A stretch of 64,000 nucleotides of DNA from Dama dama (Eukaryota; Chordata; Mammalia; Artiodactyla; Cervidae): assembly GCF_033118175.1 (NCBI RefSeq), contig NC_083714.1:15004001-15068000 (forward strand). Direction: 5' to 3'. The position numbers and the translations under genes are program-made. A model generated the notes under the pieces. The model did not search any database. It was given only the letters and a program-made list of their open reading frames with translations, and was not told the DNA's origin. This document shows, piece after piece, positions 20,976 to 30,680 of this stretch; the stretch's first letter is position 1; every line of letters begins with the position of its first letter.

Positions 20976-22139
20976 CTAATGAATCATCATTTTACTGTAT
21001 TTTTGTGTGTATCTACATAGCTGATATTCTCTTTTTCACATATATACAGCTGAAGTGTATCTATTATTAACCTAATATCTGCAATTTCTTGAAACTGTTT
21101 TGTTTATTTTCTCTGTCACTAACAGTCACTGACCTAGGTCCTCATCTGGAACTCAAGGGCAGATGTGCATTTTTCTGGTCATTTTTGTGCTGAGGTTACA
21201 CTTTAGCCATCCAAATTCAGCTCAGAGGAGACAAACTAGAGCAAGAGGAGAACATGGAGCCAAGAGAAGGGGAAGGGAAGAGAGAAAGGAAGAGCCATCT
21301 GAAATGCTTGCTGGGCCAAGGTTCAGAGAAAACTGCCTCCCTAGACTTGGCTGTCTTTCTAGGCCAGGCCTCTGTCAATAACACATTTATTGGCCATCCT
21401 GACTTCAGCCTCTGATTTGCCCAATTCAAATAGACATTTTCCAAGAAACAGCTCTCCTAGTCATGGCCCCTGACCATTACAAACAATGCTGTTGAAAGGT
21501 CCGAGTGAAAAGGGCCATTTTCTCCAAATGAGTCACCACCACCTGGAAAGTTCTTGGAAAATGGAAGAGGCGCCAGAAGACTAAAGACAAGAAAATGTTG
21601 TCCTACTTTTTGAAAAGGGCAAGAAGTATATCTCAGAAAATACAAACCAATAATTAACTTGATGTTGGTACCCAGAAAAAAATATCTTAAAAGGGTTATT
21701 AGAATATTATTTGTGAATACTCAAGAGAAATTATGATAGTAGACACAAACAAGGGTTGACACAAGCTATGCCCAGTTTACTTTTCTTTTGATAAAGTAGA
21801 CATCTCAGGGTTTGGATGCAAAAATACATTTAAAAACATACTTGAGTACTGACTATGCCCTGGGCCAGGCTTGGCAAAACATTGCCTCCTGAGCCCATGG
21901 CTCATGCCTCACAACACTTGCACTGAGTTCCTACCCAACCTCACAGTCTTCCTCAGTAGATAGTCACCACAGTCCACCTGCTGACCCAGGCTCAGGTCCT
22001 GGGGATGCAAAGAATATATGACCTGAAGGAATTCATAAAATAGCAGAGGAAGTATATTATTTAATACAATTCTATTGTATAGAAATGGGGCCTGTCAACA
22101 CTGCTTAAAGGATGAGGAATTCGGACATAGTAACATTTC
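20976..22139. other. Unique sequence, no gene recognised
   Basis: No repeat is recognised, apart from a possible weak L2 patch near 21840. The purine-rich part at 21230-21300 produces overlapping short frames on both strands that match nothing known. Confidence 0.4.
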
Positions 22140-22140
22140 A

Positions 22141-22358
22141 CAGTGCTCAGTCCCTCAGTCGTGTCAACTCTTCATGACCCCATGGACTGTAGCCCATGAG
22201 GCTCCTCTGTCTATGGGATTTTCCCAGCAAGAATACTGCAAGTGAGTTGCCATTTCCTCCTCCAGGGGATCTTCCCCAGCCAGGGATCGAACCCACATCT
22301 CCTGTGTCTCTTGCATTGCAGGCAGATTCTTTAGTGCTGAGCCACCTGGGAAGGCCCA
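22141..22358 (-). mobile_element. Bov-tA SINE
   Basis: Reverse of a complete SINE: 'gtgctcagtccctcagtcgtg' at the tail side and 'gctgagccacctgggaaggcc' at the head side. It has small internal deletions compared with its relatives. Frames of 92-97 codons overlapping here are SINE-derived. Confidence 0.9.
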
Positions 22359-22849
22359 ACCCTTCACAGAGGAGGTAGCAATTGAAATGAGTCTCAATAG
22401 ATGAATAGGAATTCTCCAGGTAAGGGAGGAGAAATGCCACAAAAATAAAATGTGAGTCTGAAGTTTTTGAAGTTAGGTCTTGGTTATGTATTTGTTGGTA
22501 AATTGAAGAACTTGGGGTTGAAAATCAGTACAAGTTATAGTCTTATTTCAAGGGCCTTGCCAAAAGAGATTGATGTTGGATGACAGAATCAAGATTTAGA
22601 AAAAAGTTTAAAGGCAGGGCTGATGGGCCAAAACAAAGGATTTCTAACATTCCTTTGAGTTCTAGGAGAGAGTATATTTAAGACATTTAATAAAGTTCCA
22701 TGTTTAAATCTCCAAATTCAACAGTATAAGATGCAACAAAATGGATATTAACGGTGGCCCTAGGACTTTAGTTGATCTTAAGGTTAATATGAGTCATTAA
22801 AGTGGGGGATGGCTAATAGTGAGGAATAGTATGACATCATTAAAAGATC
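22359..22849. other. Unique sequence, no gene recognised
   Basis: No repeat or gene is recognised between the Bov-tA and the MIR fragment. Confidence 0.4.
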
Positions 22850-22985
22850 TCTGGAACGGAAGTTAAGAGACCTAAAGTTTACTTCTATCAGTTTTGCTAA
22901 GTAACTGTGTGGCCTTAGTGAGTCATTTCTTTTCTCTAGTCCACATCATCTCTGAAGAAGTTGGACTCAATTCATGGTTTTCAAA
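22850..22985 (+). mobile_element. MIR SINE fragment
   Basis: 'ctaagtaactgtgtggccttag' followed by 'gagtcatttcttttctctag' is a sense MIR 5'/core section, strongly diverged. Confidence 0.5.
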
Positions 22986-23825
22986 TGTTCTTCAGACTCA
23001 GGATTCTCCTTGGGCTGGCTACTTGGGAAACAAGAAGGAAGTTGAAATGATAAAGGTTCTATAACCTCTCACCCTCCTTTCATTTCAACAAGAGAAACTT
23101 CACAGTTAGCTGTTTTAAGGATTAGAGTTCTGGCTAAGACTTCATTTATAAAAGGATTCCATTGCAAAAAATTTTTTTTAAAGCATTTAGCTTTAACATT
23201 GCAATGTATAGCTTCTCTATGTTCTGCAAGGGTCAGACAATATCTGAACTCTCTTCCAATCTGGACATTATGCTTTGAGAGGAACATTTACAAAATGGAG
23301 TGCAATTAAAGAAAGATGACTCAGGGTGAGAAAGGTATATATATTGAAAATAATTGAGTTGCTTATCTTGGAAAACTGAAGATGTAGAGAGTATGATAAA
23401 CATATTCAAATATTTGAGTGGTTATCCTATAGAAGAAGGATTTATCTTATTCTGTTTAGTTCTAAAAAACTGAACTGGAACTATTGGACAAAAAATTTCA
23501 GAAGAGATTTTGATTTATAAGAAGCAACTTTTAAACATGTAGATTTGCAAAGTAATGAGATTACAATAAGAGTAGAAAATGAGGAATAAATTATGCAAAA
23601 TAAGGGAAAAAATTGTCACTGTTTTCATACTGTATGATTGTCTACTCAGAAAATTAACTAAAAATCCATTTGCTCCAGAATGACAGTTCAGCAAGGTGGC
23701 CACAAACAAGATCAATTTACAAAAATAATAGTTTTCTGGACTCCAGAAATAGTCATTTATAAACAGTTATAATAAAAGCATTCCACTCACAAAAGCAAGC
23801 AAAATTATAAGATATCTTGATATCA

Positions 23826-23879
23826 GAGGATGAGATGGTTGGATGGTATCACCTACTTAGTAACAGAACAACAACAAAG
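23826..23879 (+). mobile_element. Micro-insertion: BovB piece joined to a SINE-like tail
   Basis: Twenty-nine bases beginning GAGGATGAGATGGTTGGATG match the BovB 3' ORF region (also at 62635 and 49567). They are followed directly by 'tacttagtaacagaacaac', which resembles the Bov-tA tail. About 100 bases normally between the two parts are missing. The piece lies inside an old L1. Confidence 0.5.
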
Positions 23880-24115
23880 AATAAATTTCAGAAATGCACT
23901 GGACTTACTTGGGTTGAAAACTATAAAGTCTTTATTGAATAAAATAAGAGGTTTTCATTTAAAACTAGATTTTAAACATTCCAAATCTCCCTAAATATAG
24001 ATATAAAATCCAAAGCAATGCAAATAAAAGTCTCAATAGAGCATTTATGAAAATTGACAAACCAATTCTAAAGTTCATATAGAAGATAAAATCTACAAGG
24101 ATAGCAAATGATATT

Positions 24116-24125
24116 GGGGGGGGGG
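24116..24125 (+). repeat. G10 homopolymer
   Basis: Ten uninterrupted G residues within the old L1 host. Confidence 0.95.
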
Positions 24126-24207
24126 AACTCCCAAGAAGTGGGGACTTACAATATCAGATGTCAAAATAGACGATAGTATTTGAAATACAGTAATACTAGG
24201 ATAGGAG

Positions 24208-24485
24208 CCAGAGAAGGCAATGGCACCCCACTCCAGTACTCTTGCCTGGAAAATCCCATGGACAGAGGAGCCTGGTAGGCTGCAGTCCATGGGGTCGCTA
24301 AGAGTCAGACACGATTGAGCGACTTCACTTTCACTTTTCACTTTCATGCATTGGAGAAGGAAATGGCAATCCACTCCAGTGTTCTTGCCTGGAGAATCCC
24401 AGGGACGGGGGAGCCTGGTGGGCTGCCGTCTATGGGGTCGCACAGAGTCGGACACGATTGACTTGACTTAGCAGCAGCAGCAGCA
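24208..24485 (+). mobile_element. Bov-A2 SINE (dimer)
   Basis: Two Bov-A units follow each other: one from 'gagaaggcaatggcacccc' and one from 'ggagaaggaaatggcaatcc'. They are joined by 'cactttcacttttcactttc' and the element ends in (AGC)n. There is no tRNA head, which distinguishes Bov-A2 from Bov-tA. A diverged TSD (AGGATAGGAG/AGGACAGGAA) is possible. Confidence 0.9.
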
Positions 24486-24571
24486 GGACAGGAATAGAGA
24501 AATTAGTCCATGAATGGAACTTATAGATGAACTGACAGTTAAGATGAAATTTCTTGCCAATAAAAAAACAA

Positions 24572-24692
24572 TGTTCATCGCAGCACTGTTTATAATAGCC
24601 AGGACATGGAAGCAACCTAGTTGCCCATCAGCAGATGAATGGATAAGGAAGCTCTGGTACATATACACCATGGAATATTACTCAGCCGTTAA
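24572..24692 (+). mobile_element. Short young L1 piece ending at an internal A-rich site
   Basis: The 121 bases contain 'tcatcgcagcactgtttata' to 'atattactcagccgtt', late L1 ORF2 sequence much closer to active L1 than its host. The piece ends in A9 and is flanked by AAAAAAACAA at 24562-24571 and 24693-24702. It lacks the L1 3' UTR. Confidence 0.7.
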
Positions 24693-25010
24693 AAAAAAAC
24701 AAGTAATTATTTCATAAATTTGATTGAGACCTTGCCTATCTATTTGAAAAAAAGGTAAACTGTTCCTCCCAGCTTACATCAAAAACATGCAAAAAAGATG
24801 AACATAAAAGAAAAAAAATGTTTGAAGAAATATAGAAGAATACTTTTTATCATCTTTGGGTAAAGAAGGACTTCTTCAGCAAGACCCAAATCACAGTAGC
24901 CATAAAATAGAAATAATAATAAATTTGATTTTGCCAAAATTAAAATCTTTTAATTTCATTTTCTACAAAAAAAGACATAAATAAATCCAAAATTCTATTT
25001 ATGCTTTTGG

Positions 25011-26427
25011 ATTGCTTGAATCACCCAGAAATGATAATGGACTAACATATTATATGTGTTTTTTTAGACAATAAAAAGCAATGAGTTTCTTGCTTGGGAG
25101 ATGTTCAGAGTTTAAAAGATCACTTACAATAAGAAGAGATTTTATTTTGCATGGAAAATGAAACTGGGTGATGAGTAAAGGCTTTGGCCCTAAAAAAGTT
25201 TCATGCTTCTAAGAGGGGAAATTGTTAGTATCTTTAAAATAGCTAGACTTCAAACTCCTGCTTTCATTTCTATACCTTTTGAAGTTTGGTTTTATTAATT
25301 TCAGCTAGGCTCTTAAACTGTTATTATAAACCCAATCTTCAGGTCCATTGGGAACTATCTTCTTATAAAATGTGAAACATAAACCAATCCCAAATACCCA
25401 GCTAAGGAAATAAACAAGTTATTTTCCATCAAAGGTTCATTTATAGCTTCTTGTTTCCTCTATAACTGATTTCAAATCATTTGTACCTTTCATTTACAGC
25501 AAAATTTACAGCTATAATACACAATGCTAATCCAGGGTTTACCCTTATCATAGCTGACTTGTTTTTATCCCTCAGTGAATGATGGAAAACATAAGCATGA
25601 AAATGAAATTAGTGATAACCAAGCCAACTGTGTTATCTACGTCTTGAGTTTAAGGGATTAGCAATGGTCTCCATGGAAATCTCTGGGTTTTATGAAAAAG
25701 AGGTATTCCAGTTAGTAGCAACCATGGAGCTGCTACATTCATGATTTCAGCTTGCTCCTCATTTCTGTATCAGGATCCTGGGTCATATGGGAAAGGCTAG
25801 GGATTCAGTTGGAATCTTCTTTTTTCTGCCGATGGGACAGAAATATAAGAAAGGCCTTGCAAGAATTCATAGTAATAGATAAGAGGTCAAGAAAAGGATT
25901 GTGGGAAAAGAGCAGGGTTTGAAGAGGTAAAATGGAATGGTTGAGAAGAGGTGGAGAAAGCGTCACTACTTCAGTTCTTAAGAATTCTCTAGAATCAAAG
26001 TTTGAGTTAAAATTTGTTCAAAATGCCATCTTTGTTCCATTTCCAGCATCTGCATTACCTTTCATCCTTTTCTCCTTCTATGTCAATTCTCTTTGAGAGA
26101 CACTGAGTGATATTTCGGCAGATCTTAGGAGCAATTATGATACAAGAAATGTACTGGTATGTCCTTGTTTCAATTTTAATGTAAATATAGTTCCCTGTGG
26201 TATTCAGTCCCTACCCCCACTGGCCATCTCAGCTACACAACTTGCTGGCACAATTTTACCCTTAGGCCCCAAGGAGCAAGATAGGCTTGTGCCTGCTAAT
26301 GAGCATTTGTTGTGGAGAAGACAGTGGCATTGAGATCACAGGAAAATAGTAAACTATCAAAGGTAGGCTTCATTCTCGATCACTCACAACCTTCATAGAT
26401 GAAAGCACTATTGACAAGTTAGGGGAT
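25011..26427. other. 1.4 kb without recognised repeats
   Basis: No repeat family or gene is recognised. The stretch is AT-rich and has no frame above 60 codons, so coding potential is low. Confidence 0.4.
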
Positions 26428-26439
26428 GACTGTGGCAAG

Positions 26440-26723
26440 TGCGTGCATGCTTAGTCATATCAGTCATGTCTGACTCTCTGCGACCCCATGCACCACAGCC
26501 CACCAGGCTCCTCTGTCCACCGGATTCTCCAGGCAAGAATACTGGCGCGGGTTGCCATTTCCTTCTCCGGTGATAAAGTATGAAGTGAGTGAAGTGAAGT
26601 CGCTCAGTTGTGTCCGACTCTTTGTGACCCCAAGGACTGTAGCCTACCAGGCTCCTCCACCCATGGGATTTTCCAGGCACTGGAAAAAAAACCCACTGGA
26701 GTGGGTTGCCATTTCCTTCTCTA
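26440..26723 (-). mobile_element. Bov-A2 SINE with 12-bp TSD
   Basis: Two Bov-A units in reverse orientation, with (TGAAG)-type linker sequence near 26585 and no tRNA head. Perfect 12-bp TSD GACTGTGGCAAG at 26428-26439 and 26724-26735. A 108-codon minus frame here is SINE-derived. Confidence 0.92.
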
Positions 26724-26834
26724 GACTGTGGCAAGGGACAGCCTTATACAAAGGCAGACTCACAGGGTGAGATGTCTCCTTGGGATGAGAGTAGAGAGAT
26801 GGTAAGATGCCCTACCTTTGAAAAATGCCTCTTC

Positions 26835-27055
26835 CCATGTGTGTGTGCATGCTTAGTCCTTCAGTCATGTCTGACTTTTTGCGACCCCATGGATTGTAGC
26901 CCATCAGGCTCCTTTGTCCATGGGATTTCCCAGGCAAGAATACTGGACTGGGTAGCTATTCCCTTCTCCAGGGGGTCTTCCTGACTCAGGGATCAAACCT
27001 GGGTCTCCCACATTGCAGGCGGATTCTTTACTGTCTGAGCCACCAGGGAAGCCCC
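26835..27055 (-). mobile_element. Bov-tA SINE with 9-bp TSD
   Basis: Complete reverse copy running from a TG-rich tail side to the head 'gagccaccagggaagcccc'. TSD TGCCTCTTC at 26826-26834 and 27056-27064. Confidence 0.92.
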
Positions 27056-27139
27056 TGCCTCTTCATATACTTCTGCCTGAATACTTGGCTTTTCTTCATT
27101 TTAAAAACATCAGAATCACAACTTTTTGGCTTTTTCGGT

Positions 27140-27330
27140 AAAAAAAATTATATTTAGCACCTATGTGGTAGATGCCATGCCAAGTGCTGGGGGTACACTG
27201 ATGAACAAAAACAGACATAGTTTGGGCACTCATGTTGCTTACATGCTGGTAGGGCAAACATATTGATCAAATAGTCACCCAAACAAATGGAAAATTACAA
27301 CTGTGGTAAGGCTACCAAGGTAAGCTACAT
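27140..27330 (-). mobile_element. L2 LINE 3' region, antisense
   Basis: 'agcacctatgtggtagatgcc', 'gctgggggtacactgatga' and 'tgttgcttacatgctggtag' follow the reverse order of the L2 3' end. Confidence 0.6.
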
Positions 27331-28510
27331 GACGCCTATACAAAGGAACATAATTTACACTACTTGTCTACCTATCTACCTCCTTATCTGACTCCCCCAC
27401 CCCCTGCCACTGACTTAGAAAAGAAGACCATCACCATAGTAGTTGATGTAAGGAAGAACTTAACCTGCCTAAACTCAGACAAAGGTGCAGAAGTCTTTCC
27501 CCTTCCCCTAATACCTCTTGGGAACTGGTGAGAACATCTGCTCCATCACAGATACAAGCCAACTGGGAGACTGATAAGGCAGAAGATGTCATGTACATGT
27601 GAGACAGAAGGATGGCAGTCAAGCAACATGTTGGTAGTGGTGATTTGAAATGATTTGTATTCACTGTCCCCCAGTAAAGATCAGGACCCCAGTGGACAGA
27701 GTAGGAGGATGTATGGGATAGGGCAACCAAAAGAGCAGAGAGGACCACTCAAGAGCCAGTTTTGGCTGAGACTCTGGAATCCCCATTTGGTGATCTTGAA
27801 ATTCACTAGGACTAATCATTCATCTTCTTCGCCATAAGGGCCATAGCTTACAAGCACTCTGGTTTCAAATAATACCCAAGAGACTTGAAGATGCTGTACA
27901 TCTAGTTTTATTCCTTAATCAGTATATATCACATGTTATACTTTTCCTACTTTTCCTTGCCACATCTCTTTCAGTTTATGCCTGAGGGTGGGCAGGAAAC
28001 TCGTTGATACAGCTACTTATTGGGAGTGGTCACAATCACCCAACCCCATCTTTGGTTTTCTCATGTGGGCTAGACAACAGATGTTCTTAATGAAGATTAA
28101 CTGAAATTTAATGGTCCTAATTGCCATTTGCACGGGCAGCAGATAACATTCAGTTCACACGCTGCCTTTCATGCTCCTTTATGCTTCATCACATATCAGA
28201 TTTGTATTTGACTGGAGCGAATCTGACTGGCAGTACCTGCTGGCTATTCAGTGTCAAGACGCTGGCAGAGCAAAGACTCACAGTCCAGGGAAACACAGAA
28301 CTGTGGTGAGAATGGGCCTTGCTAATTTGTTTCCTAATATAGCTATGCTCTTGAGTTCTCAGTAATGGCAAAAAGGGGTCATTTTGGTCTGGGTGGGACT
28401 CAGGATCTGTGTTAGGGAGGAAGGACAGACAAGATACTTGGTAGACTGATTTCTGTGTTTTTGTGCAAACTGATCCTGCTCTCTTATGTTTTTTTAAAAA
28501 AAAACTATTG
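27331..28510. other. 1.2 kb without recognised repeats
   Basis: No repeat or gene is recognised. A 105-codon minus frame (27431-27748) and a 62-codon plus frame (28121-28309) match nothing known and have no visible splice or promoter context. They are most likely chance. Confidence 0.4.
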
Positions 28511-29350
28511 GAAAGGTCTTATAAAAGTGAGCAAGGGATGCGAACATCACTGAGGAGAATATATGACAGATTCAACAAATACATGAGAAAGATGCTCCAT
28601 CTCAGCAGTAACAAGGGAAATGCAAACTAAAACAAGAACAAAAGAATTATACTATTTCTCAACTATCTGATTGGCAAACATGAAAAACAAAACAAACTGT
28701 TGGGTTGGCCAAAAGTTTCATTCAGGTTTAAACCCAAAAAATATCAAGTGTTAGTGAGGTTTTCAGGAAATTAAATTTGTCAGCTCTCTGGAAGGCAATT
28801 GGTTGTAACTGATAAAATTTTAGATGTGTGTTTTTTCCATAACCCAGCAATTTTTATACCCTTTTGGAAACCCTGGCAAGCATGTTCAAGGAGGCACGTA
28901 CAATGCAGTATTTGTCATAATAACCCCAGACTGGAAGCAAACTAAATGTTATTTAGTAGGGAAATAGAAACTATAGAATACTATGAATCTGTAAAAACCA
29001 ATGACATAGTAGATATATTCCCATAGTTACACACAATATATGTATAAAAGTATAGATAAAGCTCTGAAAAGTTGTAGCCACAAAACTGGTTATCTCTGGG
29101 AAGGGGTCTGAGGTGGAAGAAGCCAGGTTGGTCAAAGACATCTTCACAGTCTTATCTGTAATACTGCAATATTTTACAAGCACAATGTGTTCAGATATTA
29201 TTTATGTAATTAAAAATCAATTTAAAATTCAAAGGCAAAAAAAAATTCAAAGGCAACATAGTTATGTTAGAGAATTTACAAACCAGAGAAAAGAAAAAAA
29301 AAGCATTATCCTGCCACCTAAACACTATGATAACTATGATGTGTATCCTT
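28511..29350 (+). mobile_element. Old L1M 3' region
   Basis: Sense L1 wording: 'aagggaaatgcaaactaaaac', 'aacccagcaatttttatacc', 'taataaccccagactggaagc', and 'tggttatctctgggaagggg'. A mariner end interrupts it at 28700. The following section to 29350 ('actatgatgtgtatccttcc') continues on the far side of the U2 chimera at 29756, so it is also older than that insertion. Confidence 0.65.
28700..28738 (+). mobile_element. Mariner terminal-repeat fragment
   Basis: GTTGGGTTGGCCAAAAGTTT and the following 'cattcaggttt' match the terminal inverted repeat of the mariner elements common in ruminants and other mammals. The right half is reduced to 'aaacccaaaaa'. It sits inside the L1M, which resumes at once. 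The piece is too short to be autonomous. Confidence 0.65.
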
Positions 29351-29371
29351 CCAATATCTTTTTTTTTTTTT

Positions 29372-29554
29372 CAGGAGATATGGGAGGAGCTTGGACAACA
29401 GAGAAGAGATGGGTGTGAGGCATGAGAAATGAGGATGGAGCCTGATAAGACTGACCCTGATAGCACAGACCTGAGTGTCAGGGCTTCAAAAATCCAGTTG
29501 CCTGCGAGTTTAGAACACCACTTTCATTCAGACTGGCAGTTTTGTCCCTGGAGA
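29372..29554 (-). other. Non-U2 part of the chimera, origin unknown
   Basis: On the minus strand this follows the U2 3' end directly ('tctccagggacaaaactgcc') and runs to 'ctcccatatctcctg' just before the A tail. No AATAAA is visible near the tail and no gene or repeat is recognised. It is probably the 3' part of a cellular transcript on which the L1 enzyme first started cDNA synthesis before switching to U2 RNA. Confidence 0.6.
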
Positions 29555-29742
29555 GGATGCACTATTCCTGGAAGTACTGAAATACTAGGCCGATGCTTGG
29601 AGTGGATGAAGCAAGCTCGTATTCCAACTCCCTGCTCCAAAAATCCATTTAATATACTGTCCTCAGATAGAGGACATATCAGGTATTAAACTGATAAGAA
29701 CAGATACTACGCTTGATCTTATTCAAAAGACTGAGAAGCGAT
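29555..29742 (-). pseudogene. U2 snRNA pseudogene, full length
   Basis: The 188 bases match the spliceosomal U2 snRNA from its first base (ATCGCTTCTC on the minus strand) to its 3' end (reverse of GGATGCACTATTCCTGG). The branch-point-pairing segment GTAGTATCTGTTC and the Sm-site region GGATTTTTGGAG are intact. There are roughly fifteen substitutions by eye, many of CpG-decay type. The minus-strand upstream flank is L1-host sequence without a proximal sequence element, so it should not be transcribed as a U2 gene. Confidence 0.93.
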
Positions 29743-29807
29743 CCAGTATCTTTTTAATGTTTCATATAGTTGTGATCATAATGTGTATCTTGTGCCTCTA
29801 ATACAGA

Positions 29808-29995
29808 CATCGGGGTTGGGTAATTTTCTGCTGTGCGGGGCTATCTTGCGCACTGTAGGATGTCTAGCAGCATCCTCAACCACTAGTCACTAAAGGACAG
29901 CAGCACTCCCACAGCTGTGACAATCAGAAATATGTCTCGGCATCATTAAATGGCCCCTAGCAAAATCACCCCTGGGTTGAGAACCATTGATTGAA
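29808..29995 (-). mobile_element. MER20 DNA transposon, antisense
   Basis: Reverse MER20 wording: 'cactgtaggatgtctagcagc', 'agctgtgacaatcagaaatatgtct' in part, and the terminus 'gggttgagaaccattg'. The left end is degraded. Confidence 0.75.
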
Positions 29996-30599
29996 TATAT
30001 TATTAGCATAATGTTATGAAATAAATCTTCATAACCTATCCTACATTTCCAAACTTAAATCCAGTGAGTTGTCTCTATTCTGTTCTCAGATCCCTGGCCT
30101 GTGGATTTCAACCCTGGCCTTTAGAACTTGACCTTTCTCTCTGACTGCTCCTTTTCTAGGTAAGTTGACTTGGGACTCCTTAACCCAGAACTGTACTCTG
30201 ACCTATCACCACTAAAGCAATTAGACAGTAAAAGCCAAGTCTCTTCCCCTGACATCTGTGGACTAATGTTCAGCTCATGGGACAGGGAACAGGGATAGCA
30301 ATCAGGAAACCCAATAAGACTGTAGAAAGTAATCAGTCCAGAGACACAGCTGTGGGTCAAAACCACTGGGCTAAGGGCCAAGGCTTGAGAAGAGGAAGCC
30401 AACTAGATCTCACCCCAGAATCAGCTCGCAGAACAATCAGAAGCATGGTTCCCTGGCTAACAATGCTTGACTCTTCCTGTCTGTTTTATTTAGATATTTT
30501 CCAGGCCCCCAGGGCATAATCAATTCAGAGGCCATGGAAGGGATGGCATCTGTGCTTATATTCCAAATCGATAAGGAGAGGTTAATGCCAGAAGTCAGG
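29996..30599. other. Unique sequence, no gene recognised
   Basis: No repeat or gene is recognised. Frames of 80-93 codons on opposite strands overlap at 30121-30519 and match nothing known. Confidence 0.4.
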
Positions 30600-30680
30600 C
30601 TTACTCTTTAAAGACACATTTACTAAGCACCACGCATCAAACATTGCTAGGTGCTGAGGATGCCAAAATGACTCTGAAAT
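30600..30680 (-). mobile_element. L2 LINE 3' fragment, antisense
   Basis: 'acatttactaagcaccacgca' followed by 'ttgctaggtgctgaggatgcc' is the reverse of the L2 tail. Confidence 0.5.

Larger units (their letters stand above)
23480..25010 (+). mobile_element. Old L1M ORF2 region, interrupted
   Basis: Old L1 wording is recognisable on both sides of later insertions: 'gtgacctacaatatcag'-like sequence near 24145, 'aagcaatgcaaataaaagtc' near 24015, and 'ctttgggtaaagaaggacttc' at 24856. The host is interrupted by a small insertion near 23826, by Bov-A2 at about 24208-24485, and by a short L1 piece at 24572-24692. No ORF2 frame survives. Confidence 0.65.
29351..29755 (-). mobile_element. Chimeric U2 snRNA retrocopy with TSD and poly(A)
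   Basis: Read on the minus strand: a full-length U2 snRNA copy, then about 180 bases of unrelated sequence, then an A tail (seen as the T-run at 29359-29371). The unit is flanked by CCAATATCTTTTT (29351-29363) and CCAGTATCTTTTT (29743-29755), a 13-bp TSD with one mismatch. The upstream flank on the minus strand reads CATT/AAAAAGAT, which fits the L1 endonuclease site TT/AAAA. The host repeat is continuous across the insertion. This is the hallmark of L1-mediated template-switch chimeras. Confidence 0.8.

Noticed and set aside
29555..29742. Functional U2 snRNA gene
   Set aside because: Many substitutions, a poly(A)-tailed chimeric 3' extension, a TSD and no proximal sequence element upstream show a retrocopy.
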